NCBI RefSeq assembly: GCF_000429925.1
Contig: NZ_KE386985.1
Location: 59,225-123,224, forward strand
Length of the DNA stretch: 64,000 nucleotides
Direction of reading: 5' to 3'
DNA from: Desulfatirhabdium butyrativorans DSM 18734
Lineage (GTDB): Bacteria > Desulfobacterota > Desulfobacteria > Desulfobacterales > Desulfatirhabdiaceae
The notes beneath the pieces are model-generated. The model was not told the origin of the DNA. It saw only the letters and a program-made list of their open reading frames with translations, and searched no databases. The translations under genes and the position numbers were made by a program. Below are positions 49,479 through 60,800 of this stretch, in pieces (the stretch's first letter is position 1; the number at the start of each line of letters is the position of its first letter).

Positions 49479-50414
49479 TCAGAGCGTCTCCGGATCGGAT
49501 TCGACCATCCCCAGCTCTCTGGCCTGATCCCAAAGCTGCTGGGCCATCCGGACGGTGGCCTGATCGATCATTCTGCCATCGAGGCTTGCCGCTCCCCGAC
49601 CCTGCTGTTTGGCCATGCGGAATGCCGCAAGCACCCTGCCTGCCCGTTCGATGTCTTCCTTCCCCGGTGAAAAGACGGCATGAATCGTTTCGATCTGATC
49701 CGGATGAATGGCCCATTTGCCGTCGAATCCGAGACTGCAGCTCATGCGGGCCGCCCGGGCCAGCCCTTCGTTATCCCGGAAATGCCCGTAGGGAGCGTCG
49801 ATGGCCAAAAGACCGTTGGCCCTGGCTGCATTGACGATGCGGCACATGGCGTAGTGCCATCGGTGACCGGGATAGATGGTTTCCTCGTTTTCGCCGTGGC
49901 CGGAAATGGATACGAGCCTGGCACCCAGGGACGCCGAGTAGTCGGCGATGCCAAAGACCAGGGTTTTCATGCGGGGGCTTGCTGCGGCGATGCCTGCGAT
50001 TTGTTCCATCCCCCGGGCCGATTCGATGGTCGCCTCGATGCCGATGGCCAGCTCGACGCCCAGATGCCGGGCAATGCCGTCGATCATGCGGGAGACGAAA
50101 TGAATGTCCCCCGGTGAGTCGACCTTGGGAACGACGATGGCATCGATCCGGTCGGCTGCCGCTTCGACCACATCGAGCAGGTCCCGATATCCGAACGGCG
50201 TGTCGATCCCGTTCATGCGGACCGTGAGCGTTCTGTTTCCCCAGTCCTTTTCGAGCAGGGAGCGGATCACGAGGTTTCGGGCATCCACCTTGCTTTCGAA
50301 GGGGACACTGTCTTCCAAATCGAGCATGATGACATCCGCATGGCTGCGGGTGGCCTTTTCGTGCATGGATTCCCGGTGCCCGGGAACCGAAAGTGTCGAA
50401 CGCCGCAATCTCAT
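49479..50414 (-). CDS. HpcH/HpaI-family CoA-ester lyase (CitE/malyl-CoA lyase type)
   Basis: 311 residues from the ATG at 50414; the upstream extension reads through a repeat. LRRSTLSVPGHRESMHEKAT opens the barrel; DVIMLDLEDSVPFESK, VPKVDSPGDIHFVSRMI, IGIEATIESARGMEQIA (metal-binding Glu) and GFDGKWAIHPDQIETIHAVF are typical of beta-methylmalyl-CoA/L-malyl-CoA lyase and CitE-like proteins. It would cleave a 3-hydroxy-dicarboxylyl-CoA to acetyl-CoA or propionyl-CoA plus a keto acid. It stands alone, flanked by repeats. Confidence 0.88.
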   Translation of the reverse strand: MRLRRSTLSVPGHRESMHEKATRSHADVIMLDLEDSVPFESKVDARNLVIRSLLEKDWGNRTLTVRMNGIDTPFGYRDLLDVVEAAADRIDAIVVPKVDSPGDIHFVSRMIDGIARHLGVELAIGIEATIESARGMEQIAGIAAASPRMKTLVFGIADYSASLGARLVSISGHGENEETIYPGHRWHYAMCRIVNAARANGLLAIDAPYGHFRDNEGLARAARMSCSLGFDGKWAIHPDQIETIHAVFSPGKEDIERAGRVLAAFRMAKQQGRGAASLDGRMIDQATVRMAQQLWDQARELGMVESDPETL

Positions 50415-50519
50415 TTCGGGGTTCTTTCTATAGAGCCCCTTGCAAGCCCCCCATTTTTCGTCACCCCTGCGAAACCCTGCCTCCGGCAGGAGGGGTCCAT
50501 ATCGCTTTACAATGCATGG

Positions 50520-50539
50520 ATTCCGGCTTTCGCCGGAAT
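50520..50539. repeat. Short REP hairpin
   Basis: ATTCCGGC-TTTC-GCCGGAAT, an 8-bp perfect stem with a 4-nt loop, in the gap between the lyase and UbiB genes. A degenerate relative lies at about 27468-27488. The motif is common in intergenic space of many proteobacteria. Confidence 0.7.
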
Positions 50540-50648
50540 GACGCAGAAGGGCTTTTGCAATTGGCTCCAGAAAATGTTTGGATGCAAGGATTGGGAGGAT
50601 TCCTCCCGCCCGTGACCTTTTCCATTGACCCGGTATGTGTAACACAGT

Positions 50649-52412
50649 ATGAATCGGAAAGAAAGAATCGCGTCAACAACACCCATCCCCCTCATTGCGG
50701 AAATGCGATCGATGCGCCTGTCTGCCGGTACAAGTCGAATGGGAAGTGCATCCCGGGCTGCCGCCATTGTTCGTGTCATGAGCGCGCATGCCATGAAAGG
50801 GCTTGCGGAAAGGCTCTTTGGCAAAACCCGGGACAAGGATGAAGGCGCCGTCGAGCCATTTTTCGCCATTGCGCCCAGGCACCTTCGGGAAACGCTTCAG
50901 GAACTGGGTCCAAGCTTCATCAAATTGGGCCAATTGCTGAGTACCCGGGCCGATGTCTTCCCCAAATCCGTCATCGACGAGCTTTCCCTGCTTCAGGACC
51001 AGGTGCCGGCCATCGATTTTTCCGAGATCCGCGCCATCATCGAAAGCGAATCGGGACACGCCATCGCGTCCATCTTTCGGTCCATCGAACCATCGGCGCT
51101 TGCGGCAGCCTCCGTTGCCCAGGTGCATCGTGCGGTTCTGGCAACAGGAGAACAGGTTGCCGTCAAGATCGTTCGGCCGGGTATCCGCAAGACCATCCAA
51201 AAAGACATTCGCCTCATGTATGCGCTTGCCCGGAGGATTGAACATCTGTTTGAACCCGCCCGGCTGATCGGCTTGATCCATATTGTCGAGGAATTCGAGC
51301 GGACGGTTTTCAAGGAACTCGACATGTTCATCGAGGCCGGGAACATGGAGCGGTTCTCGGCCAATTTTCGGGGTATCGATGAAATTCACATCCCCAGGGT
51401 GTATTGGGAGCATACCAGCCGCTCGGTGCTGGTCATGGAATATATCGAAGGCGTCCGCATGGATCAGGTTGCGGCCATCCGTGCGATGGGCATCGACCCG
51501 GAAGAAATCGCCATGATCGGGCTTCGCTCCTTTTCCAGGCAGCTCATGGTGCATGGCTTCTTTCACGCCGATCCCCATCCGGGCAACACCATCGTCATGC
51601 CCGATGGCCATGTGGGGCTCGTCGATTTCGGGATCGTTGGCTATCTCGATCCGGGCCTGATGAAAACGGTGGGCATGCTTTTTCTGGGGTTTGCGGAACA
51701 CGACTACGAGATGGTGCTCGATGCGTTGTGCCGGGCAGGCATTCTGGGGGAAGCGCAAATTGCGGATCCGGATTTTCTCGCCGATTTCATGGACGCCTGC
51801 GAACCGTTTTACGGCCGGAATCTGCGAACCATCTCGGCGAGGGATGTCTACGACCAGATCATGCAGCTTGTGCTGCGGCACCGGATCCGCTTGCCCAGAA
51901 ACGTCCTGCTGATCCTGAAGACCATCATCCAGACCGAAAGTCTCGGGAAAATTCTCGGAAGCCATGCCAGTCTGCTCGAACAGGCCAAGCCGTTCGCCAG
52001 AAGACTGGTTCGCCGGGGGCTCGACGCGACGGCACTTTCCAAAAACCTCTCCCGGGACATCCGGGATGCCTATGGCCATGCCAGAGACATCCCCAAGTGG
52101 GTGAACCGGATCCTCAGGCAGGTGGCCGAGGGTTCCCAGGATGTCCATCTGCACCACAGCGGGCTGGAGGCGCTCCAGGGCGGGATCGAGCGGGGCATCA
52201 ACCGCCTGATCATCGGGCTTGTCGTTGCGGCATCCACCATTGCCGGCGCCCTGGTTCTCAATTCTTCCCAGAGCGTTCTGGAAATACCGATCGATCTGTG
52301 GGGCATGCACCGGCTGACGGCTACCGGTGTGCTGGGGCTGACGGGATATGTCATCGCCACGATTCTGGGCGTGTGGCTCTTTGTTTCCATCGTGCGGTCC
52401 CGGAAATTGTGA
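50649..52412 (+). CDS. UbiB/ABC1 (AarF)-family atypical kinase
   Basis: 587 residues. The KxGQ motif lies in GPSFIKLGQLLSTRADVFP; the A-rich loop AAASVAQVHRAVL replaces the usual glycine loop; HADPHPGNTIV and VGLVDFGIVG hold catalytic and metal residues. Two C-terminal membrane segments (NRLIIGLVVAASTIAGALVL; GVLGLTGYVIATILGVWLFV) anchor it. UbiB proteins act as ATPases in quinone and prenyl-lipid metabolism. The true start may be one of several downstream ATGs within the first 50 codons, as that region is poorly conserved. Confidence 0.92.
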   Translation: MNRKERIASTTPIPLIAEMRSMRLSAGTSRMGSASRAAAIVRVMSAHAMKGLAERLFGKTRDKDEGAVEPFFAIAPRHLRETLQELGPSFIKLGQLLSTRADVFPKSVIDELSLLQDQVPAIDFSEIRAIIESESGHAIASIFRSIEPSALAAASVAQVHRAVLATGEQVAVKIVRPGIRKTIQKDIRLMYALARRIEHLFEPARLIGLIHIVEEFERTVFKELDMFIEAGNMERFSANFRGIDEIHIPRVYWEHTSRSVLVMEYIEGVRMDQVAAIRAMGIDPEEIAMIGLRSFSRQLMVHGFFHADPHPGNTIVMPDGHVGLVDFGIVGYLDPGLMKTVGMLFLGFAEHDYEMVLDALCRAGILGEAQIADPDFLADFMDACEPFYGRNLRTISARDVYDQIMQLVLRHRIRLPRNVLLILKTIIQTESLGKILGSHASLLEQAKPFARRLVRRGLDATALSKNLSRDIRDAYGHARDIPKWVNRILRQVAEGSQDVHLHHSGLEALQGGIERGINRLIIGLVVAASTIAGALVLNSSQSVLEIPIDLWGMHRLTATGVLGLTGYVIATILGVWLFVSIVRSRKL

Positions 52413-52835
52413 CGATTTTCTGGAAGTCTTTGGGGTGGTTCAAATCCTGTTTTGATCTTTCCTGCACCTGTGTTAAAATCAAGAGAATCACTTCCTGTCA
52501 AAGAGCGTACCATTCGAAAAGCTTCCATCGTACGATCCGGGATCGTCTGATGGAATTTCCGATCCGTTTTTCCACTGGATGAAGATATCGATGCTCAGGT
52601 TTTCGACTTCTTTCTTTTGGAGGAATCGCACGGAATTTCCAAGTGGTTTCCGTGCAGCAGGCCGAATATGGATAGCGCCATCATCCGTCGAATTCCATAA
52701 GGAATGACCCATTGTGCCTCATTCTTTTCCGAAGTCTTTTCACCGAAGGCCGGAAGCTAAAACCGACAGGAAGACAACAACAGGGGGTAACCGATCGATA
52801 AAGACGGAATCACCCAATATAAAAGGAGAACTTGT
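52413..52835. other. Intergenic region without recognised features
   Basis: A 423-bp gap between two plus-strand genes. No coding frame with family signs, no copy of the window's repeats and no clear terminator was seen. The isomerase promoter is expected in the last 100 bp; the ribosome site AAAAGGAG is at 52821-52828. Confidence 0.5.
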
Positions 52836-53285
52836 ATGATCAAGGCTCAAATCGGCAATCATGTCAAAGTCCACTACACCGGAAAACTGGAAAACGGAGA
52901 GATTTTCGACAGCTCGGTAGATCGCGAACCGCTTGAATTCGAACTTGGAAGCGATGGAATCATCGCAGGATTTCAGCAGGGTATTCTCGGTATGGCGGAA
53001 GGAGAAAAGAAGACCCTTCGGATCGAAGCCGAAGACGCTTACGGCCCCTATCATCAGGAGGGCGTGATGGAAATCGACCGAAGCCTCATGCCCAACGATG
53101 TTCCGCTCGAAATCGGGTTGGGCCTTCAGTTGAAAAATCCAGATGGGGATGTTTTCAATGTCATGGTAACGGATTTGACAGACGAAAAAGTCACTTTCGA
53201 TGCCAATCACCCGCTGGCCGGACAAACGCTCATCATGGATGTCGAGCTTCTCGAAATCAGGCCGAACATCATCCTGGCGAGTTAG
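52836..53285 (+). CDS. FKBP-type peptidyl-prolyl cis-trans isomerase, SlyD-like
   Basis: 149 residues. The split FKBP domain (VKVHYTGKLENGEIFDSS; EFELGSDGIIAGFQQGILGM; VTFDANHPLAGQTLIMDVEL) is interrupted by an insert-in-flap domain (about 75-120: YGPYHQEGVMEIDRSLMP, GLGLQLKNPDGDVFNVMV), as in SlyD and FkpB chaperone isomerases. The His-rich metal tail of E. coli SlyD is absent. AAAAGGAG precedes the ATG by 7 nt. It helps proline-limited folding in the cytosol. Confidence 0.94.
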   Translation: MIKAQIGNHVKVHYTGKLENGEIFDSSVDREPLEFELGSDGIIAGFQQGILGMAEGEKKTLRIEAEDAYGPYHQEGVMEIDRSLMPNDVPLEIGLGLQLKNPDGDVFNVMVTDLTDEKVTFDANHPLAGQTLIMDVELLEIRPNIILAS

Positions 53286-53431
53286 CAAGAGCGCCAAATT
53301 GGTATCTGAAGGCAAGCCCCCGTATTGGCAGGTAAACGATGCCGGGGGCTGACCATGTTGTGAAGCATCGGGAAACAACTTGCCATCCGGCCCATGCTTC
53401 TGGTCGGAATTTCCAGAAAGAAGCCTCTGCA

Positions 53432-54523
53432 TCAGCCCGGGCCTTGGCCCCAATCTCTTGCAATTGCATAGTCGAGCAGTCTGTCTACCCTGTCTTGGGT
53501 GATTGGCGGAACTGGCATGTGTGGCGTGGCATGATTGGTGTTGGTACGGTCGAATACGGGATTGTTGGAAAAGTGGAACAGGATGGTCTTTATCTGACGG
53601 TAAACCATGCGTTCTATCGGATTGCGCGGCTCGGTCATTGAAGTTCCGTCTCCGGAAAAATGGATTCCACCTACATTGAACCGTTTACAAACATAGTCCA
53701 TGGTCCATTGATGACTTGGAGGATCAGGGTGTGTAAGATGAAAAATCTTGTTATGATTATCCGGGTTCTCAATGATTGCCACCGCAGCCCTCGCAACGTA
53801 ATCCACAGGCACGATGTTAATCGTGGCATGGGGGGCGGACGGCAGATGAATATCGAGATTCAGCCTGTTGAAGTCTTTGTTTTCGTCCATTAGCCGGTCC
53901 AGCAGATGCATGGCTTGAAACAGGATATACCAGCCGGTGAAGGTTTTACAGCGGGCAGTTTCGGAATGCCCCACAATGATCGATGGCCGCAGCAGGGTGG
54001 CTTTCAGGTGCCAAAGCTGTTCAGCTTCCCATTTGCTTTCTTCATAGACATTCACGAAGTCACCCGGCGGATGGTTGATTTCACGAATGATCGCACCCTG
54101 AACCAGGCCGCATACATAGGCCGTACTGATCATATGGACCTGAATGGGTATGCGCTCTGCCAATCGGGCCAGCACTTTTGCGCCGCCAAGATTGGTTCTC
54201 AGGGGCTCCCCGGATTTATCCATATGAAGTCGAATGGATGCAGCACTGTGCAGCAGCGTATTGACTTCATGGATTCCGGGATGTTGCTGGCACAGTCGAT
54301 CCCAACGCTTGTCCAGTTCGAGGACCTCGCATTTGAACCAATGAAGGCTGTCGGCAGTATATGGTAAACCCAGACTGCCCAGGAATCGGATTGTATCTAT
54401 CCGCCTGGATGCATTTCGGTAGAGAGCCCAAACCGTATGACCCCGCTCCAAAAGCTCAGCCAGGAGATATTCCCCTAGAAATCCGGTTGCTCCGGTAAGC
54501 AGCACGTTCATTGGTCCATTCAT
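53432..54523 (-). CDS. Thioester-reductase-like SDR protein (NAD-binding 4 family)
   Basis: 363 residues from the ATG at 54523, which has AGGAGG 5-6 nt upstream. NVLLTGATGFLGEYLLAELL is the NADP-binding loop; HSAASIRLHMDKSGEPLRTN, HMISTAYVCG and the catalytic pair NVYEESKWEAEQL (YxxxK) follow, then LLRPSIIVGHSETARC and NIVPVDYVARAAVAII. These match thioester reductases and fatty-acyl reductases that release products as aldehydes or alcohols (HetM/HglB-like). It is divergent from the giant synthase, its probable partner. Confidence 0.85.
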   Translation of the reverse strand: MNGPMNVLLTGATGFLGEYLLAELLERGHTVWALYRNASRRIDTIRFLGSLGLPYTADSLHWFKCEVLELDKRWDRLCQQHPGIHEVNTLLHSAASIRLHMDKSGEPLRTNLGGAKVLARLAERIPIQVHMISTAYVCGLVQGAIIREINHPPGDFVNVYEESKWEAEQLWHLKATLLRPSIIVGHSETARCKTFTGWYILFQAMHLLDRLMDENKDFNRLNLDIHLPSAPHATINIVPVDYVARAAVAIIENPDNHNKIFHLTHPDPPSHQWTMDYVCKRFNVGGIHFSGDGTSMTEPRNPIERMVYRQIKTILFHFSNNPVFDRTNTNHATPHMPVPPITQDRVDRLLDYAIARDWGQGPG

Positions 54524-54856
54524 CCTGCCCTCCTTCTTCCTGCTCATGGCCTGTTTCCTATGGGCGGATCATTCCCCGCAAGAGAAAGGCTTTCGACTCC
54601 ACGAATATACGCCATGTGGAATCGAAGATAAAACCACTTTCTGAGCCATTGTCGGAAGGTTGCGTTGAATTGTTTTGCAAAACTGATCAGATAATATTAC
54701 CTGTTGTCTGCATGGTAACCCTTGCTTACCCGACCAGAGCCAGACTGCAGATGATGCGTTGCACCAGAGCATGGGTGTCCGTGCAGGTACGAAGTAAGGG
54801 ACAAATGGCGGGTCATTTGGTTTAATGATAAGGTATCATTTGGGAAAATACATCTA
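54524..54856. other. Divergent promoter region of reductase and synthase
   Basis: A 333-bp space that must hold both promoters. Its second half (54600-54856) is AT-richer than the flanking genes. No operator or repeat was recognised. The ribosome site of the synthase is weak (GGGAAAA about 10 nt before the ATG). Confidence 0.4.
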
Positions 54857-57800
54857 ATGTCCATTCAAACTGATAAACCTGGAATCGGTTTTCAATTCTT
54901 TCCGGAACACATCTCTTCTTCGGTTGTAGGGGTCGCAAGGCGGAAAGGGGTTAAAGCGGTATTCGACCTGACCGGGGCAGATCTCGCTGCCAGCGCCGGA
55001 GCGCTTCTAGAGGCCAATTCCGATTCGGAGACCGTGGAGCTGAAGCTCTCCGCCAATGCCTTGTTCGACCCGGCTGTGCCCGGCTTCCTCAGAAAGACGA
55101 AGGTGACCACGGTATGGGTGGAACTTCATGACGGGCTCGTGTCGGACACCGGGGCGCTCCTGGAAAAGATTTCCGAGCTGTCGGATGAATTGACCATCAT
55201 TCCCGTCATGGGGAGTATGCCGCTTATCCAAAATATCATTGAAAATCATCCGGAAATCCGCCTCATAGCGCTCAAGGGAAACGAGGTGTCCGGTTTCGTG
55301 GGAAGTGAAACGCTTTTCATCCTCTATTGCGCCGTTCGGCAATTGATTCAGGACCGGGACAAAGCCCCAGATCTTGCCATTTGGGGGGGCATGGCGTTTG
55401 CCGAGGCGGTGGCCGCATTTGTTGCCACCGGATCAAAGCGCATCGTTTTCGAGAGCGTACACTGGTTGACGGATCTTTTTTCGGCCTCTGAAGATTTTCG
55501 CAACAAGGTCGAAAATCTGCGGCCTGGTCATTCTGATCTCGTGGGGTTGGGCCTTGGAACGCCATGCCGACTCTTTGACAGGGGCAACTCCGTTGCTGTG
55601 AAGAATCTGAAAGACTTCGAAAACTCGCTGTGCGGCGTTGAAGTCACGAAAGAAAATCAACGGAAATTTTGTGAAAGGATATTGCGCCAATTGGCGCCGC
55701 CAAACCGTGGCACGTTCAGTCGGGATACACTGACTGCCATGGGGATAGAGGCTGCTTTTGCATCATCTTTCGTGAACCGATACGGTACCGGGACCGAAAC
55801 TGCCATCGGCGGGTTTATAACGGAAATTGACAGGCATCTTGCCAATGCGCCCAAAGCCGTCGATACATTTGCAAGCAGCCCGGTGGCCCGGGAAATGGGG
55901 GTTCGTTATCCCTTTATCCAGGGTGCCATGACCTGGATTACGGATAATCCGGACTTTGCAAGGCGCATTGCCGAAGCGGGCGGGTTGGCCACGATCGCCT
56001 TGGGAATGATGGATGAAACTGCTCTCGAGCAGAGACTGGGAAATCTGCCTCAGGTCATGGGTGATTATCCCTATGCCGTGAACATCATTACCCTGAACGA
56101 GAATCCGTTTCGGGACGTGCAACTGGCGTGGATCAAGCGCACAAGGCCGCGTTTTGCGGTGATTGCAGCGGGTGAGCCTTCTCATGCGGCAAGTCTCCTT
56201 TCAGCCGGTATAGAGACGATCTATATCGCTCCCAACGAAGCGCTCCTGCAACTCGCTTTTGAAGCGGGAGTCCGTTTTGTCATTTGTGAAGGCAGTGAAG
56301 CGGGTGGTCATGTGGGACGCTACTCAACGCTCACATGGGCACAGGTCATCCTGGATTTGAAGCTCCGGAATCCGGCTTTGTTTGAAGGCCGAAGGATTAT
56401 CCTTGCAGGCGGTTTTTGCAACCGCGAAACAGCCTTTATAGCCGCCATGCTTGGCGCAGATGCAATCCAGATGGGGACGGCATACCTTGCTGTCTCGGAC
56501 ATCATCGAAACAGGCGCTCTTCGCCCGCTCTATCAAAAAATGATCCTCAAAGCGGAACCGGAAGGGACTATCGTAACGGGTGAAGCCACGGGGCTTCGGG
56601 TCCGGTCTCTCAAAACGCATGTCATCGATGCGATCTGTTCGCTCGAAAGAAATTATGTTTCCCAAAAGGAGGATGAAGCCTCGTTTCGTTTCAAAACGGA
56701 GGCCCTGAGTGCGGGCAGTCTTCTGATCGCGGCTCGGGGCGTCAATCGCCTGGATGGCGCCATCCTTGACGAAACGACATGTTTGAAGAAGGGTCAATTC
56801 ATGAGCGGTGCGGCCGCTGGAACGATCCGGAGCGTCAAGTCCGCTGGAGAGCTGCATGTGGAATTGGCGCAGGGCCCACTTGCCCCCGGTCTGCCCTTTG
56901 TGGGTCCTCTCATGCAGGAGACGGTGCAGGATCATGGTGCTCAAATCTCCAGAAAAGTCGCCATGGCGGCCATGCGAAACAACCGGAGCGAGCGCATCGC
57001 CATTACGGGGATGAGCGTCGTCAATTCTCTCGGAAAAAGTCCGCAAGAGGTGTGGGCAGCCAGTTTGAATATGGAGAGCGGCATCCGGTATGTGCCTTCG
57101 GACAGATGGAACCATGCGCTCTTTTACCATCCAAGGCCGGGAACGCCGGAAAAAACCTACTGCAAATTTGGCGCCTTCCAGAAAATTGACGTCAATCGTA
57201 GGGATATTGGCGTGCCGCCCCAGGATTTCCGCACGATGACGAATGCCACCAGGCTTACCCTTTGGCTCGCATCGAAGGCGATTCAGGAATCCGGACTTAT
57301 CAACAGGGATATACCGCGTGAGAGGATTGCGGTGCTGATTTCCCAAAACTCCGGGGAAGCGGCGGCCACGTTACAAGATGTCATTATCCGCGCTTCCGCG
57401 AGTGAGATCATGGAAGCGGTAAATCGCGTGGTGCATCTTTCGCCCGAGAAGCAAGCCGCAGTTGCGGAAGAAATCAGGGCTGGTCGCATGGCAATTGACG
57501 ATACCACACTCATGGGTCGCTTGAATTGCTCGGCAAGCGGATTCATCTGCAATCAATTTGGATTCATGGGGCCAAGCTTTTCGGTCTCGGCTGCTTGTGC
57601 AAGTTCGCTCGTGGCGCTTTATAGCGCTTATCAGATGATTCGCAATGGCGTGATTGATGCTGCGATCGTAGGCGGGGCGGAAGAATACCTCACCCCGATG
57701 CATTTTCTTGAATTTTCCGCTTTGGGCGCCTTGGCTGGTATTTCCGGTGGGCAGATGCCTCCGCATCTATCCAGCAGACCCTTTGATGCTGACCGTGATG

Positions 57801-60800
57801 GCATGGTGCTTGGCGAAGGGGGAGGCATGATCGTCATCGAGCGGGAATCCGTCGCGCGAAAACAAGGCGCCAGGATTCATGCCTGCATTACGTCCATGGG
57901 CGCCAGCAATAACCATCTTGGTTTGGTGGAATCTTCCCGTATCACGCAGAAAATCGCCATCCGGGCTTCTCTCCTGAATCTGCCTTACGGCCCTGATCGT
58001 ATCGGTCTTGTTGAATGTCATGCAACGGCCACCCGGCAGGGTGATGTCGAAGAGGTGCAGGCGCTGAAGTCTTTCTTTCCATCCAGTGGCAAGACGGTGC
58101 TCACATCGTTTAAATCGCAGATTGGCCATACCCTGGGCGCTTCCGGCCTCATCAGCCTGATCCGCGGGGTGATGGCAATGAATGCGGGAATATTTCCCCC
58201 GACGCTCAATTACCGGAAACCGGATCCGGAAATCGGGGTCGAGGGCTCCGGTCTGGCTATTCTTTCCGAACCGGAAACATGGACCCGCGAAGAGGGGCGC
58301 CCGCGGCGCATGCAGGTGAACGCCTTCGGCTTTGGCGGCTCCAATTATGTCGTTCAGCTTGAGCAAGCGATTGATGAGGATGATTCGGTTCTCGTGTCCC
58401 CAAAACAAACCGAAGAACGGCATGAGCCGATACCGGCGGATTTGCCCGAAGGCATTTTCCTCTTCAGAACCAAAATCGGGGGGCAGCCTTGCAGGCTTGC
58501 CATCCAGGCGGAATCGGAAGCGTCGGCCGTCGACCTCGCCAGGAAAGCCGAATCTTTGGGAAAAGAAGGAGGGGTAACGTCAAAACGACTGAAGGCGCTT
58601 GCCCGTCAAGGGGTTCATCTGTCGGTGGCGGGGAAGGCTCCCGAACTCGCCTTTGTCTTTCCAGGGCAAGGATCCCATTATGCGGGAATGGGTCGTGAAC
58701 TGTATCGGTCATTTCCCGTCATCAAGGAATGGATGGACAGGGCTGCTTCCGTTGCTGAATTCGACCTGCTGCATTCCATTTTCCACAACAGCGGGGAGGA
58801 TGCGCGCAAGACCCGGTGGCAGCAACCGGCGCTGTTTACCATGGAATATGCCATGGCGAAGTATCTGTGGTCTCTTGGAATCCGTCCGGCCGCTCTGGCC
58901 GGGCACAGTCTGGGAGAACTGACAGCGCTTTGCCTGGCCGGGGTTTACTCGTTTGAAGACGGCTTCAGGATTGTCAACAAGAGGGCCGTATGCATGGACA
59001 AGGCATGCGCGATGAACCTGGACCCTGGCGCCATGATGGCCGTGGATGCCCCCATGGATGTGCTCCTGGATTTCATGTCTGAAAGGCGGGATGTATTTTT
59101 AACCAATATCAATTCGCCCAGCCAGCTCGTGATAGGCGGAAAGACCGAAACCGTCAACAGCCTGGGCGCAGAACTCGAGAAAAGCGGATACCGCGTGACG
59201 CTTCTGCCGGTGAGCATGGCTTTTCACTCACCCATGATGAAGTGTATTCATGACGAACTGGCTACGTTCATGGCTGATATCCCGTTTCATGCACCCCGAA
59301 TCCCTGTTGTTTCCAACACGACGATGGAACCGTTCCCCGGTGATCCCTGCGAAATCAGGCGCATTGTCATGGCGCATCTGGAATCCCCGGTACATTGGAT
59401 GGCCAATGTGCGAACCCTCTGGAATGATTTTGGCATTCGCCTCTTTGTGGAGGTTGGTCCGCGGGAGGTTCTGTGCAATTTGATTTCCGGCAACATTGAT
59501 GAAGCTGAATGCATTCCAACGTGTTTGCCTTCCGCAGAAACACTTGTGTTCAAAACGGCGCTCGCCAGGCTTTTCGTGCGAGGTAACCTGACCATCCAAA
59601 CGCCAGTGCGATCCATATCTTTCCCGCAGGCAGAAGAATTGGGAGCGACACCGGCAACGGATCAAATCGCAGCAGCGGATGCCGGGCTTGCTCCCGGGCA
59701 TTTCGATTCCCTGGAAATCGTTGTTCAAAAACAGATCAATTCCTTCATGCTGCAAAGCTTTGGCAGATTTTTGAAACCAGGTATTCTATCGGCCATCCGG
59801 TCCAAATATGATCCGGCATTTTCGGTTCAGCGCCTCGAAGCGGTGCTGAACCGCATGTTTCCCGGCTCGGGGAATGCCTGTATGGCAGACCCATATCCGC
59901 CTGGTCAACCGGAAGGCGCAAGCGATTTTCCTGTGCAACCGATGGCGAGCCTTTTTCCCTCGCAACGGGCCGTCATCAGCGGACATGGAGCTGGCGGCGA
60001 AGATGTCACCGAGGAGGTGATCCGCATCATCATGGATGTCACGGGTTATGATCGAGAGGAGATAGCGCCTGGCATGGACCTGCGTGAGGACCTTTCCATT
60101 CGTTCCAGCCGTCTTCCGGTTATCATGGACATGCTGGAGGGCCATTTTGGCGTCAAAATGGAATTTCAGGACTTCAGGGATGTTCACACGGTCCGGGATG
60201 TTTCGGATCGAATTTCCCGAATCATGGCACGGGAGCAATCCGGCCTTGAACCGGCAAACAGAAGGCGAATTGTTCCGGCAGGAGAAATGGTTTCAACGAT
60301 CGGGGAGGCGGGTGAAAAACAACCCATCAAGCGCATTGTATTGAAAGAGGTTGCCATCGAGAGCACGGCGATAGGGCTTGTGGAACTCACGCCGCTGGAT
60401 TCCGTCGTGGTTTTGTCCTGCGGGAGCGGAACGGATATTCGCAAGCAGGTTGGCGATATGTTTCGCCGAGACTATGGCTGCAACATCGTTCCAATGTCCT
60501 TTCTTGAACAGGGCCGGGATATCAAGGGTGCCGCATTCGATCCGGGAATGTCCGAAGACGCATGCATGGCTGCCGGGAAACTGTGCAATATCGAATTGCT
60601 GGCGGGAATGGCTATCATCCTCGACAATGACATCGAAACCCGCATCGGTAGCGTGGAGGACGTTCCCCGGCTGCTGACGGGGTTTTTTGCATGGGTTAAA
60701 ACATTTCTTGAATCTTCGGCCAAAAAATTCGTGATGCTTGTCGACCTTTCGGACAGACCCTTTGGAATAGCACGATTGCTTTCGGAAGGCCTGCTGGGAG

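Noticed and set aside
53315-53350. AGCCCCC/GGGGGCT inverted repeat after the FKBP gene as a terminator
   Set aside because: The loop is 22 nt, the stem only 7 bp and no T run follows on either strand.
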